Shown: in pieces, positions 7,915 through 18,148 of the stretch
Position numbering within the stretch: position 1 is the first letter of the stretch
Layout: each line of letters starts with the position of its first letter
Notes under the pieces: generated by a model
Database searches by the model: none
The model's input: the letters and a program-made list of their open reading frames with translations, nothing else
What the model was told of the DNA's origin: nothing
NCBI RefSeq assembly: GCF_001936615.1
Contig: NZ_MLBF01000006.1
Location: forward strand, 1 to 64,000
DNA length: 64,000 nt
Direction of reading: 5' to 3'
DNA from: Desulfosporosinus metallidurans
GTDB taxonomy: Bacteria; Bacillota; Desulfitobacteriia; Desulfitobacteriales; Desulfitobacteriaceae
Translations under genes and position numbers: made by a program

Positions 7915-9312
7915 TCATACGTTTTTCTCGTACGTTTTCTCTTCTGTTCTTTCGAACATCCTTATATAATTTCGTCTAGGCGCCACACTTTTGTAGGCTG
8001 GTCGGATGATTTTCCCGGAATTAACGATTTCTTCAATGCGATGGGCACTCCAACCTACAATTCGAGAGATGGCAAAAATAGGTGTAAACATCTCTATTGG
8101 GATATTGAGCATTCTGTAAACAAAACCAGAATAGAAGTCGACGTTGGCACTGACACCCTTATACATTTTATTTGACTTTGAGATCACCTGAGGAGCCAAT
8201 CTCTCAACCGCTGCGTAGAGATTAAATTCGTCTTCTAAACCCTTTTCCCGGGCCAATTGGGCAACATACTCTTTGAGAATAACCGCTCTTGGGTCCGAGA
8301 TAGAGTAGACGGCGTGGCCAATCCCATAGATTAGGCCTGATCGGTCAAAGGCCTCTTTGGTCAGAATCTGAGTCAGATAACGCTCTATCTCTTCATCATC
8401 CTGCCAATCCTTTAATTTGTCTTTAATGTCCTCAAACATCTGGACAACCTTGATATTAGCCCCTCCATGGCGCGGGCCTTTAAGCGCACCGATGGCAGCC
8501 GACATCGCTGAGTAAGTATCCGTTCCCGTCGACGTTACGACGTGAGTCACAAAGGATGAATTGTTACCCCCTCCATGTTCGGCATGAAGCACGAGGGCCA
8601 GATCAAGCAGCTTTGCCTCTAATTTTGTGTAATTACTATCCGGTCTCAACATAGAAAGGATGTTCTCTGCAGTACTTAACTTTGTTCGCGGACTATGAAT
8701 ATATAGGCTTTGATTATCATGGTAGTGGGAGTAAGCTTGATAGCCATAGACCGCCAAAGACGGGAAGCACGCAATTAGGCCAAGGCATTGTTTTAAGACA
8801 TTACTAATCGTTGTATCATCAGGATTATCGTCAAAGGAGTACAAGGCTAAGACACTTCTGGCTATCGTATTCATGATATCTCTGCTCGGAGCCTTTAAAA
8901 TCACGTCCCGGGCGAAATCCTCCGGTAGCCTTTGATATTGTGCAAGAAGTTGTTGAAAATTTTCTAGGGCCTGCTGGTCCGGGAGTTGCCCAAAGAGCAG
9001 CAAATACGTAGTCTCTTCAAATCCATAGCGATTATCCTCTTTAAAGCCTTTAACAAGATCCGCAATATCATAGCCTCGGTAGATTAACCGGCCTGGAACG
9101 GGTACGATTTCCCCTTCATCTAAAATATAGGAATGGACTTCGCCGATTTCCGTTAGACCTACAAGTACCCCCCTGCCGTCTAAATCACGCAGTCCACGTT
9201 TGACCTGATATTTGCTGTATAGTTCAGGATTAATCGAACTGCTTTTTTCGGCCATTCTACTGAACTCGCGCAGCGTTTTCTCTTCAGACTGTTCTAAAAT
9301 GTAATCTCCCAT
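7915..9312 (-). CDS. Citrate synthase
   Basis: A 465-residue citrate synthase condensing acetyl-CoA and oxaloacetate. Conserved segments include the YRGYDI motif, HAEHGGGNNSSFVTHV, GALKGPRHGGAN with the catalytic His, and GIGHAVYSISDPRA. It is longer than the usual 370-430 residues because of an N-terminal extension, as in a group of clostridial enzymes. The ATG at 9312 fits GAGGGG at 9321-9326 (8 nt); the TTG at 9318 would be too close. It is monocistronic. 2-Methylcitrate synthase activity cannot be excluded. Confidence 0.9.
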   Translation of the reverse strand: MGDYILEQSEEKTLREFSRMAEKSSSINPELYSKYQVKRGLRDLDGRGVLVGLTEIGEVHSYILDEGEIVPVPGRLIYRGYDIADLVKGFKEDNRYGFEETTYLLLFGQLPDQQALENFQQLLAQYQRLPEDFARDVILKAPSRDIMNTIARSVLALYSFDDNPDDTTISNVLKQCLGLIACFPSLAVYGYQAYSHYHDNQSLYIHSPRTKLSTAENILSMLRPDSNYTKLEAKLLDLALVLHAEHGGGNNSSFVTHVVTSTGTDTYSAMSAAIGALKGPRHGGANIKVVQMFEDIKDKLKDWQDDEEIERYLTQILTKEAFDRSGLIYGIGHAVYSISDPRAVILKEYVAQLAREKGLEDEFNLYAAVERLAPQVISKSNKMYKGVSANVDFYSGFVYRMLNIPIEMFTPIFAISRIVGWSAHRIEEIVNSGKIIRPAYKSVAPRRNYIRMFERTEEKTYEKNV

Positions 9313-9465
9313 ATACAATTCCCCTCTTTAATAGTTTCCCAAGAATAAGTTCTTGAATTACTTAAAAATAAGACTGGCATTTTTTTGATTCTTTTGATCC
9401 AAGTTGCATCTTTCACTAGCTTACCCATACCCAGAAACAAATTTCCGCTTAACCTAAAATTTTAC

Positions 9466-9497
9466 CTAAAAAACAAACCCTAGACAAAGGTCTAGGG
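9466..9497 (-). terminator. Terminator of the proline operon
   Basis: CCCTAGAC (9478-9485) pairs with GTCTAGGG (9490-9497) around a 4-nt loop, and on the minus strand is followed by TTTGTTTTTTAGG. It lies 33 nt past the proA stop. Confidence 0.85.
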
Positions 9498-9529
9498 TGA
9501 CAGCTAACGAAAAAAGCAAAGAAACGGCT

Positions 9530-10777
9530 TTATACGATTTGCCCATCCCCGTAGATCACATATTTAATCGTGGTTAGCTCCCTTAAACCCATCGGCCCGC
9601 GGGCATGCAACTTTTGAGTGCTGATTCCGATTTCTGCCCCAAAGCCAAACCGTCCCCCGTCCGTAAAACGCGTGGAAGCATTTACGTAGACCGCTGCCGC
9701 GTCGATTTCTCTCAAAAATCGTTGAGCCCTAGTATAATTTTCAGTGATGATGGTTTCTGAATGTTTGGTGCTGTATTTATATATGTGGTCAAGCGCTTCA
9801 CCAAGATTGGCTACGACCTTAACACTTAAAATCAGGTCGAGATGTTCAGCTACCCAATCCTCTTCCGCTGCGGGAAGTGCATACGGCATGATGGCACATG
9901 TTTTTGGGCATCCTTTTATTTCGACATGATGGTTTTGTAACTCTTGTCCCATCCGCCGGAGAAAGTCTTCGGCAATCGCCTCATCTACCAGAAGGGTTTC
10001 CAAGGCGTTACAAACGCCGGGGTTTTGAGTCTTGGCATTAATTACAATGGGAATTGCTTTTTCGTAATCTGCATCCCGGTCCACGAAAGCATGACACATG
10101 CCTGTTCCTGTCTCAATAACCGGCACTGTGGCATTTTGCACGACAGTTTGGATCAACCCTGCTCCCCCTCTGGGAATAATAACATCGACATAGTCATTTA
10201 ATCGCATCAATTGTTGAACCCATTCCCGATTAGTCTCCGTAATAAGTTGAATACACCCTGACGGCAATCCGCTCTCTTCAGCGGCTTCCGCTATTACTCT
10301 CCCTAGAATTTTGTTACTCTCAAGGGCTTCAGAGCCCCCTCGCAGGATCACTGCATTACCAGATTTCAGACACAAGGCAGCTGCATCAACCGTCACATTT
10401 GGCCTTGCTTCATAAATCATAGCGACAACCCCTAGCGGAACGCGGGTCTGTTGGATACGAAGTCCATTAGGTCGAGTCCATACCTCCCCTTCTCCGACGG
10501 GATCACGTAAAGCGACCACTTCTTGAAGTGCTTTACTTATTTGCGTGATCCCTTCTAAGTTCAGTCTTAAACGATTAACTAGACTTTTCTTGATTCCTTT
10601 TTCCTCAGCCGCTTGAACATCGAATCTATTGGCCTGTAGGATTTCCTGCTCATTTTTCAGTAGAGCCTCTGACATAGCGAGTAGTGCGTTGTTTTTAGAC
10701 TCTGTGCTCGCAAAGGCCAGCTGACGTGCAGCCTGCTTGGCCTTACGCCCAATTGCGAGTAATTCCTGATGAACCAT
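9530..10777 (-). CDS. proA: Gamma-glutamyl phosphate reductase
   Basis: A 415-residue NADPH-dependent enzyme of the aldehyde dehydrogenase superfamily. It makes glutamate-5-semialdehyde, the second step of proline synthesis. Visible motifs are the EARPNVTVDAAALCLKSGNA segment, the catalytic Cys in NPGVCNALETLLV, and the C-terminal RGPMGLRELTT. The ATG at 10777 is preferred to a TTG at 10783 because AGGAGG then sits 8 nt away. It is the last gene of proC-proB-GNAT-proA, followed by the operon terminator. Confidence 0.97.
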   Translation of the reverse strand: MVHQELLAIGRKAKQAARQLAFASTESKNNALLAMSEALLKNEQEILQANRFDVQAAEEKGIKKSLVNRLRLNLEGITQISKALQEVVALRDPVGEGEVWTRPNGLRIQQTRVPLGVVAMIYEARPNVTVDAAALCLKSGNAVILRGGSEALESNKILGRVIAEAAEESGLPSGCIQLITETNREWVQQLMRLNDYVDVIIPRGGAGLIQTVVQNATVPVIETGTGMCHAFVDRDADYEKAIPIVINAKTQNPGVCNALETLLVDEAIAEDFLRRMGQELQNHHVEIKGCPKTCAIMPYALPAAEEDWVAEHLDLILSVKVVANLGEALDHIYKYSTKHSETIITENYTRAQRFLREIDAAAVYVNASTRFTDGGRFGFGAEIGISTQKLHARGPMGLRELTTIKYVIYGDGQIV

Positions 10778-10829
10778 TTTCAAGTCCTCCTTTTCTTTAT
10801 TTCCAAAATACCACTTATATACTTCGTAC

Positions 10830-11372
10830 TCATTCTTGCTTCAATTTCTTCAAATAAGTAACAAAGACTCCGGGTGCTACTTCTCGCTCCTCTAACGCCA
10901 CAAATCCAAAGCGTTTATATAATTCTAGGGCTGGCGTGTTCTTGGAACCTGTCCATACGGTCATGAGTTCTGGGTCTTCTAACCCTTCTATTTTTCGCAG
11001 TAGTTTCCCTCCAATTCCCCTTCGAAAGAACTCTGGATGGACAACAAGCCTGCAGATATCAAGACCCTTTCTCGCCCTTTCATCTAAAAACCTCGCTGGG
11101 GTCAAACCTTGGCTGTGGCGGCCACCCTTGTCGCACTCACGGCACTTCACACTTATGCCTTCTGACTCGTATGAAATAGCCCCCACGAGAGTCTCTCTGT
11201 CAAAATAACCGTAAAATTGTTCATTCGAACTACGCAATGTTTCTAACGTATCTTTTAAAGGCGGAAGATCTGCGTACCCTATTAAACTTGCTTCAACTTG
11301 GTAGGATAATTGCTGAAGGTCGAGGAGCTGTCTGGCTTCACTATCTTCTGCGAAATTCAACCTTCTCATCAT
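10830..11372 (-). CDS. GNAT family N-acetyltransferase within the proline operon
   Basis: A 180-residue GNAT protein. Acetyl-CoA binding motif A is seen in CRLVVHPEFFRRGIGGKLL (about residues 112-130), and a C-terminal ALELYKRFGFV strand-helix is present. A small Cys/His-rich stretch (VKCRECDKGG) near residue 76 is unusual for GNATs and may bind metal. It overlaps the proB stop by 4 nt (ATGA), so it is translationally coupled. Position between proB and proA suggests a role linked to glutamate or proline metabolism, but the acceptor substrate is unknown. Confidence 0.8.
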   Translation of the reverse strand: MMRRLNFAEDSEARQLLDLQQLSYQVEASLIGYADLPPLKDTLETLRSSNEQFYGYFDRETLVGAISYESEGISVKCRECDKGGRHSQGLTPARFLDERARKGLDICRLVVHPEFFRRGIGGKLLRKIEGLEDPELMTVWTGSKNTPALELYKRFGFVALEEREVAPGVFVTYLKKLKQE

Positions 11373-12490
11373 GCGTCCACCATAAGGGTCATATTATCAC
11401 GATGAATCACTTCTTGACCGTCAAAATCCGAAATGATTTGATGCATCTTCTCGGAATGCAACCCTTTGACCTGCTGAACCTCGTCACTTCTCAGTTCAAC
11501 AACCCCCCTAGCAATTTCCTCTCCCTGCAGGTTCGTTATGCGCACAATTTCTTTGCGTTCCCAGGTCCCCTCAGTCCCTATAATTCCTTTGGCCAGCAAA
11601 CTTTTCCCTTCGTCCATCAGAGCCTTTGCTGCTCCATCATCGACCTGGATACTTCCTTCAGATAAACCTGCATAAGCAATCCAACGTTTCCGGCCCACCA
11701 AACGATGCTTAGCCGGTTGAAAATAGGTTCCATTGGGTCCCTGCCCTTCACTAAGGTTTAGGAGTTCTCTGATCCGCGAGAAATTTAATAAGAGCATCCC
11801 AATTCCAAAACGCGTCGCAATTTTTGCCGCCCTGAGTTTCGTGACCATTCCTCCGGTACCTAATAAAGACCCTGCCCCGCCAGCCATGTTCTCCACTGCC
11901 GAAACATCTGTCACTTCTTTAATGAGCTCTGCTGCTGAATTGTTTTTTGGATTAGCCGTATACAAACCATCTACATCCGTGAGAATGATTAATAAATCAG
12001 AGTGAACTAGCCCCGCAACTAAGGCGGATAAACTGTCATTGTCTCCAAAACAGAGTTCCTCCACCGCCACAGTGTCATTCTCATTAATTATAGGCACCAC
12101 ATGTAAGCGCAATAATTTGTCTAGGGTATTTTGAGCGTTATGATAGCGAGACGCTTCTGCTAGATCAATCCGAGAAAGAAGAATTTGGGCGCCTACCAAA
12201 CCATGTCGCTCAAAATTCCGGGCATACCTTTCAATGAGCACCCCCTGTCCAACAGCCGACACCGCTTGCTTACCAGCCAGATCCTGGGGACGCACAGGAA
12301 GGCCCAGTTGCCCCATCCCAGCAGCCACCGCACCGGAGGTCACTAAAATGCACTCTATTCCCTTTTGTTTCAAGGCTGCAATCACAGCAACGATTTCGGA
12401 AATGGCTTGATCATCCAACCCTCCTTTAGGATGATTCAAACTGCTGCTTCCTATTTTTATAACAACTCGCCGAACCTCATGTGCTGTCAC
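11369..12490 (-). CDS. proB: Glutamate 5-kinase
   Basis: A 373-residue enzyme phosphorylating glutamate as the first committed step of proline synthesis. The amino-acid kinase domain has VVIKIGSSSL, LVTSGAVAAGMGQLG, PIINENDTVA and GTGGMVTKLRAAK. The C-terminal PUA domain is present (about residues 280-360), as in feedback-inhibited ProB. It starts at GTG overlapping the proC stop by 4 nt and ends overlapping the GNAT gene, so all are tightly coupled. Confidence 0.97.
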   Translation of the reverse strand: MTAHEVRRVVIKIGSSSLNHPKGGLDDQAISEIVAVIAALKQKGIECILVTSGAVAAGMGQLGLPVRPQDLAGKQAVSAVGQGVLIERYARNFERHGLVGAQILLSRIDLAEASRYHNAQNTLDKLLRLHVVPIINENDTVAVEELCFGDNDSLSALVAGLVHSDLLIILTDVDGLYTANPKNNSAAELIKEVTDVSAVENMAGGAGSLLGTGGMVTKLRAAKIATRFGIGMLLLNFSRIRELLNLSEGQGPNGTYFQPAKHRLVGRKRWIAYAGLSEGSIQVDDGAAKALMDEGKSLLAKGIIGTEGTWERKEIVRITNLQGEEIARGVVELRSDEVQQVKGLHSEKMHQIISDFDGQEVIHRDNMTLMVDA

Positions 12491-13296
12491 TTCGAATACT
12501 CTCCTTCCATGTCTTCGGCACGCTGAGCACAGGCTTGAACCGCCTTCACGACGATTTGGGGGAATTTCTCTTCCTTAAAAACACTTAGCGCAGCGTAGGT
12601 CGTCCCATTAGGAGAAGTCACTTCCTCGCGCAATTTACCCGGAGATTTTCCACTTTCCGTCAGCATCTTACCTGCACCCACTAAAGTTTCGCGAGCTAAC
12701 CTCTCGGCTTCCGCTTCACTTAATCCTAATTGAACCCCAGCCTGAATCAAACTTTCGGTGAAAAGATAGAAATAGGCCGGCCCACTTCCACTTAAGGCAA
12801 TTAAAGCATTCATTTTTTCTTCCGGAATCCACAGAGTCTGACCAATAGACGAGAAAATACGTTCCGCAATCGCAGCCTGCTCTTCAAGGACGTTTTCCCC
12901 GCGCACCAACCCCGTCATAGAGTGCAAAACCGCCGTCGAAGTATTCGGCATGGCCCGAACCACCGCAACATCCGGAAGGTGCTTACTAAAGACCTCCAAA
13001 GGAATACCCGCTGCCACACTGATGATCAGCTTATCATCTAATCTATAATTCTTTAGAGTTTTCAAGACGTCCTGAACATCTTTCGGCTTTACCGCAATGA
13101 TCAAAACACTAGAAGCATCCACAAGTTCCTGCATTTGGGTAGCCATAATATTATAAGTGTCAACTAAGCGCTGAATCCGTTCGTGATTCGTGCGATTCGT
13201 AACCCGAATCTGGCGATCCGTATCCGTTTTCCGAAGCCCACCGATAACGGCCTCCGCCAAATTCCCCCCACCAATAAATCCAATACTCTGGTTCAT
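12487..13296 (-). CDS. proC: Pyrroline-5-carboxylate reductase
   Basis: A 269-residue NAD(P)H enzyme making proline from pyrroline-5-carboxylate. It has an N-terminal Rossmann motif IGFIGGGNLAEAVIGG, the VAAGIPLE and VVRAMPNTS segments, and the C-terminal signature region ALSGSGPAYFYLF to SPNGTTYAAL. The ATG at 13296 follows AAAGGGTG; the longer in-frame start upstream lacks support. It is the first gene of the proline operon, under a T-box leader. Confidence 0.96.
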   Translation of the reverse strand: MNQSIGFIGGGNLAEAVIGGLRKTDTDRQIRVTNRTNHERIQRLVDTYNIMATQMQELVDASSVLIIAVKPKDVQDVLKTLKNYRLDDKLIISVAAGIPLEVFSKHLPDVAVVRAMPNTSTAVLHSMTGLVRGENVLEEQAAIAERIFSSIGQTLWIPEEKMNALIALSGSGPAYFYLFTESLIQAGVQLGLSEAEAERLARETLVGAGKMLTESGKSPGKLREEVTSPNGTTYAALSVFKEEKFPQIVVKAVQACAQRAEDMEGEYSK

Positions 13297-13324
13297 AAAC
13301 AACACCCTTTCATCGTACAAGTCG

Positions 13325-13390
13325 GGGACGGTTCTTGGCTTTCAATTCTCCCAAGAATGCAAGTCAAGAACCGTCCCTCTACTTGCATTC
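13325..13390. repeat. Nested inverted repeats between the T-box terminator and proC
   Basis: GGGACGGTTCTTG (13325-13337) is the complement of CAAGAACCGTCCC (13365-13377). Overlapping it, GAATGCAAGT (13355-13364) is the complement of ACTTGCATTC (13381-13390). The two dyads cannot both form. This short GC-rich palindromic unit looks like a dispersed REP/MITE-like element inserted into the leader. It leaves no ORF. Confidence 0.55.
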
Positions 13391-13391
13391 C

Positions 13392-13656
13392 AAAAAAAGG
13401 CCTCTTTCATCCCTTATTAAGGGACGAAAGAAGCCTTCCGCGGTACCACCTTTATTGCTTACGCCAACTTTAAGCTACTGGATTAATCCAATAACCTTCC
13501 GTTTAACGGTGGAAACCGTCTGATTCTTCATCAGAGCATCACGACTGGGCTTCCAATATCGTTGTGGAAAAACTTTCAGCGTTTGTTTTTCTCTCTAAAC
13601 GCACCGATTACTGTACTGGGTCGATCATTTGCATTCCGCATTATTAAAGTTTACTA
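13392..13656 (-). promoter_or_regulatory. T-box riboswitch (predicted tRNA-Pro) of the proline operon
   Basis: On the minus strand the leader carries the T-box core GGTGGTACCGCGG (within 13434-13450). An AGAGA-containing Stem I region lies upstream, and a terminator (13392-13437, arms AAGGCTTCTTTCGTCCCTT / AAGGGATGAAAGAGGCCTT) ends in seven T. The core can pair alternatively as the antiterminator when uncharged tRNA binds. The proC-proB-proA context predicts tRNA-Pro; I could not fix the specifier triplet by eye, although a CCC lies at 13547-13549 in the expected part of Stem I. Confidence 0.9.
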
Positions 13657-13657
13657 T

Positions 13658-13686
13658 ACTTTATCCTATTCTTCCAAAAAGTTCAA
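13658..13686 (-). promoter_or_regulatory. Promoter of the T-box/proline operon
   Basis: On the minus strand TTGAAC (13686-13681) and TAAAGT (13663-13658) are 17 nt apart, just ahead of the T-box leader and right after the leuB stop. Confidence 0.6.
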
Positions 13687-13711
13687 GGTTCTATACTCTA
13701 ATCGTGATCCT

Positions 13712-14773
13712 CTATTTCAGCGCCTCAACGACAGCATTTCCCATTTCTCGAGTTCCTAATACTTTTTCCCCTGACTTAGCTAAATCCGGAGTGCGATATC
13801 CCGCTTGTAGTACTCGCTCCACCGCTCTCTCAATCCTTTGCGCCTCTTCTTCTAGACCAAACGAATAGCGCAACATTAAGGCTCCAGAGAGAATCGTAGC
13901 TAAAGGATTAGCAAGATTTTTACCTGCAATATCTGGTGCTGAACCATGGGCTGGCTCATAGAGCCCTTTGTTCCCATTTAAGCTGGCTGAAGATATCATG
14001 CCAATAGAGCCCATGAGCATTGATGCTAAGTCTGTCAGAATGTCTCCAAACATATTTTCCGTCACGATCACATCAAATTGAGCAGGCCAGCGGACTAATT
14101 GCATAGCCGCATTGTCGACATACATATGCGTCAATTCTACTTCGGGGTATCTTTTGGCGATTTCCACAGTTATTTCACGCCAAAAACGAGAGGATTCCAA
14201 CACATTCGCTTTGTCCACAGAACAAAGTTTTCCGCGCCTTTTTGCGGCCATTTGAAAACCCATTTCTACAATGCGTTGGATTTCTTCTTCTGTATAAATT
14301 AAGGTGTCGAAAGCACTTTTGGGGTTTGTCCCTCTCCCTTTCTCACCGAAGTAGAGGCCACCCGTCAGTTCACGTAAAACGACGAGATCGACATTCTCCA
14401 CCACTTCAGCTCGTAGCGTAGAAGATTCCACCAACATGGGGAGCATTTTAACGGGGCGTATATTGGCATAAAGGCTAAGTGCTTTTCTAATCGCCAGAAG
14501 GCCGCCCAGTTCAGGACGTTGTGGTGCCGGTAGTGTGTCCCACTTGGGACCACCGACCGAACCTAATAGTATAGCATCGGCTGCTTGGGCCGCAGCGAGA
14601 GTTTCATCAGGCAATGCTTTGCCTGCTTCGTCAATAGCCGCTCCACCGATTAACCCGTACTGAAAGTTAAGGCTGGTCGAACGGCCTTTTAAGACTGCTT
14701 CTAAAACCTTAACCGCTTCCGGAGTAATTTCTTTGCCTATTCCATCTCCCGGTAGCACTAAAACATTAGGCAT
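13712..14773 (-). CDS. leuB: 3-isopropylmalate dehydrogenase
   Basis: A 353-residue NAD-dependent enzyme oxidising and decarboxylating 3-isopropylmalate in leucine synthesis. It has the N-terminal [11 protein letters not shown], the [14 protein letters not shown] loop typical of LeuB, and the metal/substrate motif [34 protein letters not shown] lies near the C-terminus. The ATG at 14773 follows GGAAGGGAG; longer in-frame starts have no ribosome site. It overlaps leuD by 8 nt. No terminator is visible after it before the proline-operon promoter, so read-through into the T-box leader is possible. Confidence 0.97.
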   Translation of the reverse strand: MPNVLVLPGDGIGKEITPEAVKVLEAVLKGRSTSLNFQYGLIGGAAIDEAGKALPDETLAAAQAADAILLGSVGGPKWDTLPAPQRPELGGLLAIRKALSLYANIRPVKMLPMLVESSTLRAEVVENVDLVVLRELTGGLYFGEKGRGTNPKSAFDTLIYTEEEIQRIVEMGFQMAAKRRGKLCSVDKANVLESSRFWREITVEIAKRYPEVELTHMYVDNAAMQLVRWPAQFDVIVTENMFGDILTDLASMLMGSIGMISSASLNGNKGLYEPAHGSAPDIAGKNLANPLATILSGALMLRYSFGLEEEAQRIERAVERVLQAGYRTPDLAKSGEKVLGTREMGNAVVEALK

Positions 14774-15254
14774 TCTTTTTTCTCCCTTCCACGTAAGGAA
14801 TAAGTCCACCCGCGCGAATCAGATCCTGCATAAAGGGAGGAAAAGTGCGAGCCTGATATTTCGTATTATTCGTCCGATTCTCTATGGTTCCAGTGGCAAG
14901 ATCAACCACGATCTCATCCCCTAGCGAAATTCCAGCTACCGCTTCTGGGCATTCCATAATCGGAAGTCCAATATTTAACGCATTGCGATAAAAGATGCGA
15001 GCAAAGGATTCGGCAATGACCACTGTGATGCCACAGGCCTTAATAGCGATCGGAGCATGCTCACGTGAGGAACCGCACCCGAAGTTTTTCCCACCAACCA
15101 TGATGTCCCCAGCTTTAACGTCCTGGGCAAAGTTTGTACCGGCATCTTCCATGCAATGTGCTGCAAGATGTTCAGGCGTCGATTTATTTAAATAACGTGC
15201 AGGCAAAATGACATCCGTATCGATGTCATGCCCAAACTTCCACGCTTTCCCCAA
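14766..15254 (-). CDS. leuD: 3-isopropylmalate dehydratase small subunit
   Basis: A 162-residue swivel-domain subunit of isopropylmalate isomerase. It has the [14 protein letters not shown] start, the [14 protein letters not shown] motif, and [16 protein letters not shown]. The TTG start at 15254 is supported by AGAGGAGGT inside the last codons of leuC, so translation is coupled to leuC. Confidence 0.96.
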   Translation of the reverse strand: MGKAWKFGHDIDTDVILPARYLNKSTPEHLAAHCMEDAGTNFAQDVKAGDIMVGGKNFGCGSSREHAPIAIKACGITVVIAESFARIFYRNALNIGLPIMECPEAVAGISLGDEIVVDLATGTIENRTNNTKYQARTFPPFMQDLIRAGGLIPYVEGRKKNA

Positions 15255-15255
15255 T

Positions 15256-16521
15256 TTAAACTACCTCCTCTGGATGAGTAATTTGACCCTTGATCGCGGA
15301 TGCCGCTGCGACAGCCGGGTTGGCTAAGTAGATTTCACTCTCCACATGCCCCATTCGTCCCACAAAGTTACGATTTGTGGTGGATATGGCCCGCTCTCCT
15401 TTGGCCAAAATACCCATGTGTCCACCCAGACAAGGTCCACACGTCGGTGTGCTCACGGCGGCTCCGGCATCAATCAACGTCTCGATGATCCCTTCACGCA
15501 TAGCCTCCCGCAGAATGGTTTGGGTTCCAGGGAACACCAAGAGGCGAATTTCGGGGTGTACTTTCTTACCACGCAAGACATCTGCAGCGATCCGCAGATC
15601 TTCCAGTCGGCCATTTGTGCAGGATCCGATCACGACTTGATCAATTTTAATGCCGCTAGCTTCCTGTATAGATTTGGCGTTTTCTGGAGAATGAGGATAT
15701 GACACTTGTAAGGGGATATCTGCTACATTAAACTCCTGAACTTCCATGTAATTTGCTTCTTTATCACTATAGTACAAAGGATAGGAGCGGCGTGCCCGTC
15801 CTTCGAGATAAGCAAACGTCTTCTCATCGGGAGCAATGATTCCATTTTTAGCGCCCGCTTCAATTGCCATATTACACATCGTGAACCGATTATCCATGGA
15901 TAAGGCGGAGATTCCTTCGCCTGTAAACTCCATGGCTCGGTAGCGTGCTCCATCAACACCCAGTTTTCCTATCAGATAAAGGATCAGGTCTTTACCCCCG
16001 ACCCATTTTTGAAAATTTGTCCCATGAAAGATGAACTTCATGGATTCCGGAACTCGAAACCATGCTTCGCCAGTCGCTAAACCCGCTGCTAAATCGGTGC
16101 TTCCTACTCCTGTTGCAAACGCACCAACTGCTCCATACGTACATGTATGGGAGTCCGCGCCAATAATCAGGTCTCCTGGCAAAGTCAGTCCTTGTTCTGG
16201 TAGGAGGCAATGTTCAATTCCCATCCGTCCAACTTCAAAATAATGTTCGATCTTTTGTTTTCGAGCAAAGTCACGCATTACCTTACACTGCTCGGCCGAT
16301 AATATATCTTTATTTGGAGCAAAATGGTCTGGAACCAAAGCCACTTTGGTCGAATCAAACACAGTATCTGTTCCAAATTTGGCAAACTCTTGAATTGCGA
16401 CTGGGCCTGTTACATCATTTGCTAAGACTAAATCTAGCTTCGCGGTGATCAGTTGCCCTGGAACGACTTCATCCAAACCAGCATGTTGTGCCAGAATTTT
16501 CTCTGTAATGGTCATTGACAT
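15256..16521 (-). CDS. leuC: 3-isopropylmalate dehydratase large subunit
   Basis: A 421-residue aconitase-family subunit carrying the 4Fe-4S cluster. Cluster ligands are in VIGSCTNGR and [23 protein letters not shown] is the substrate-binding region. Its length marks the HACN/LeuC type with a separate small subunit (leuD), which follows directly. The ATG is preceded by GGGAGAG. Confidence 0.96.
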   Translation of the reverse strand: MSMTITEKILAQHAGLDEVVPGQLITAKLDLVLANDVTGPVAIQEFAKFGTDTVFDSTKVALVPDHFAPNKDILSAEQCKVMRDFARKQKIEHYFEVGRMGIEHCLLPEQGLTLPGDLIIGADSHTCTYGAVGAFATGVGSTDLAAGLATGEAWFRVPESMKFIFHGTNFQKWVGGKDLILYLIGKLGVDGARYRAMEFTGEGISALSMDNRFTMCNMAIEAGAKNGIIAPDEKTFAYLEGRARRSYPLYYSDKEANYMEVQEFNVADIPLQVSYPHSPENAKSIQEASGIKIDQVVIGSCTNGRLEDLRIAADVLRGKKVHPEIRLLVFPGTQTILREAMREGIIETLIDAGAAVSTPTCGPCLGGHMGILAKGERAISTTNRNFVGRMGHVESEIYLANPAVAAASAIKGQITHPEEVV

Positions 16522-16593
16522 AACATTTATTCTCTCCCTTTAGCTTCGCTTAGTTCTCGCGAATCTTAATTCCAGCCTCTGAGCACCCACACT

Positions 16594-17592
16594 TTATTCA
16601 TGTTTTTTAAGCCAACTCATCATTCCTCTTAGTTGTTCCCCGACTTTTTCAATCTGGTGTTTTTCTTCGTTCCGGGTCATAGCGTTAAAGGCCGGGCGAT
16701 TTGCTTGATTCTCAAGTAACCATGCTTTGGCAAATCTTCCGTCTTGGATTTCTTCCAGAACCTTTTTCATTTCTTTACGGGTTTCTTGGTTGATGATTCG
16801 TTTACCGATGGTCATATCCCCATATTGGGCAGTATCCGAAACTGAATAACGCATCCAGCTTAAGCCGCCTTCATACATCAAATCGACGATCAGCTTAAGT
16901 TCGTGTAAACATTCAAAGTAAGCGATTTCCGGCTGATAGCCTGCTTCTACCAGGGTATCAAATCCAGCTTTGACGAGTTCTGAAGTCCCTCCACATAGGA
17001 CCGCTTGTTCCCCGAACAAATCTGTTTCCGTTTCTTCGCCAAAGGTTGTTTCCAGAACGCCAGCTTTAGTTGAACCAATTCCCTTGGCATAGGCAAGTGC
17101 TAATTCTTTTGCTTTCCCAGTAGCATCTTGATGCACCGCGATTAATGAGGGTACCCCGGCGCCTTCTGTGTAGGTCCGACGAACCAAGTGACCTGGACTT
17201 TTAGGTGCCACCATGAAAACGTCGACATCACTTGGAGGAACAATTTGTCCAAAGTGAATATTAAACCCGTGCGAAAACACGAGAGCTTTTCCTGCTGTAA
17301 GATATTGTTTAATTTCAGCTTGATAGACTTTACTTTGGCTCTCATCTGGTAATAAGATTTGAATGACATCGGCACGTTTCGCAGCCTCTTCCACTGTCAT
17401 GACTTCAAAGCCAGCAGCTTCTGCACGCCCCCAGCGAGCACTTCCGGGACGAAGTCCAATCAAAACTTTGAGTCCGGAATCTTTAAGGTTTTGGGCCTGG
17501 GCATGCCCTTGGCTCCCATATCCCATAACCGCAATTACTTTACCTTTTAAAAGTTCTAGGTTCGCATCTTCTTCATAATACATTTTTGCCAT
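16594..17592 (-). CDS. ilvC: Ketol-acid reductoisomerase
   Basis: A 332-residue class I (short) KARI converting acetolactate to dihydroxyisovalerate. The Rossmann motif is [18 protein letters not shown], with GLRPGSARW as the cofactor-selectivity loop. [13 protein letters not shown], the acidic metal site [16 protein letters not shown] and [19 protein letters not shown] follow. The ATG follows GAGAGGAAG. It is the middle gene of the ilv-leu operon. Confidence 0.97.
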   Translation of the reverse strand: MAKMYYEEDANLELLKGKVIAVMGYGSQGHAQAQNLKDSGLKVLIGLRPGSARWGRAEAAGFEVMTVEEAAKRADVIQILLPDESQSKVYQAEIKQYLTAGKALVFSHGFNIHFGQIVPPSDVDVFMVAPKSPGHLVRRTYTEGAGVPSLIAVHQDATGKAKELALAYAKGIGSTKAGVLETTFGEETETDLFGEQAVLCGGTSELVKAGFDTLVEAGYQPEIAYFECLHELKLIVDLMYEGGLSWMRYSVSDTAQYGDMTIGKRIINQETRKEMKKVLEEIQDGRFAKAWLLENQANRPAFNAMTRNEEKHQIEKVGEQLRGMMSWLKKHE

Positions 17593-17664
17593 TTCAATAA
17601 CTTCCTCTCAATTTTAGCCTTTTCTTGATAAGTTGATAGTTTAGTATACCATTGCTCTGGTTTG

Positions 17665-18144
17665 TCATGCTTCAGATCGCATAATGGCAATCTTACCTGT
17701 TCGTACCAATTCGACTAACCCATAGGGGCTAATTGAATTGACAAACGCATCAAGTTTCTCGCTGTCCCCTGTTATTTCAACCGTAATATTGCTTCTTCCC
17801 ATATCCACGACCCGCCCTCGGAAAACATCGACTATCTGAAGAACCTCTGATCGTGTTTCCGCACTGACCTTAACACGAACTAATGCCAGTTCTCGATCAA
17901 CAATACTTTCCTCGGTCAAATCCATGACAGTATGAACAGCCACTAATTTATTAAGTTGATTCCTCACTTGCTCGATGATCTGATCATCCCCATTGACGAC
18001 GATCGTCATTCTTGAAAGTTCAGGATTCTCCGTCTGACAAACCGAGAGGCTATCAATATTATACGCCCTACGGGCAAATAGTCCAGCCACCCGGGCTAAA
18101 ACACCAGGATGGTTCTCCACAAGGGCAGCAAGTGTATGCAACAT
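17665..18144 (-). CDS. ilvN: Acetolactate synthase small (regulatory) subunit
   Basis: A 159-residue regulatory subunit. An N-terminal ACT domain (VENHPGVLARVAGLFARRAY) binds valine for feedback control, and a C-terminal ALS small-subunit domain follows. It starts 4 nt past the ilvB stop with GGGAGGT upstream. The length matches the IlvH/IlvN family. Confidence 0.95.
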   Translation of the reverse strand: MLHTLAALVENHPGVLARVAGLFARRAYNIDSLSVCQTENPELSRMTIVVNGDDQIIEQVRNQLNKLVAVHTVMDLTEESIVDRELALVRVKVSAETRSEVLQIVDVFRGRVVDMGRSNITVEITGDSEKLDAFVNSISPYGLVELVRTGKIAIMRSEA

Positions 18145-18148
18145 GTTT

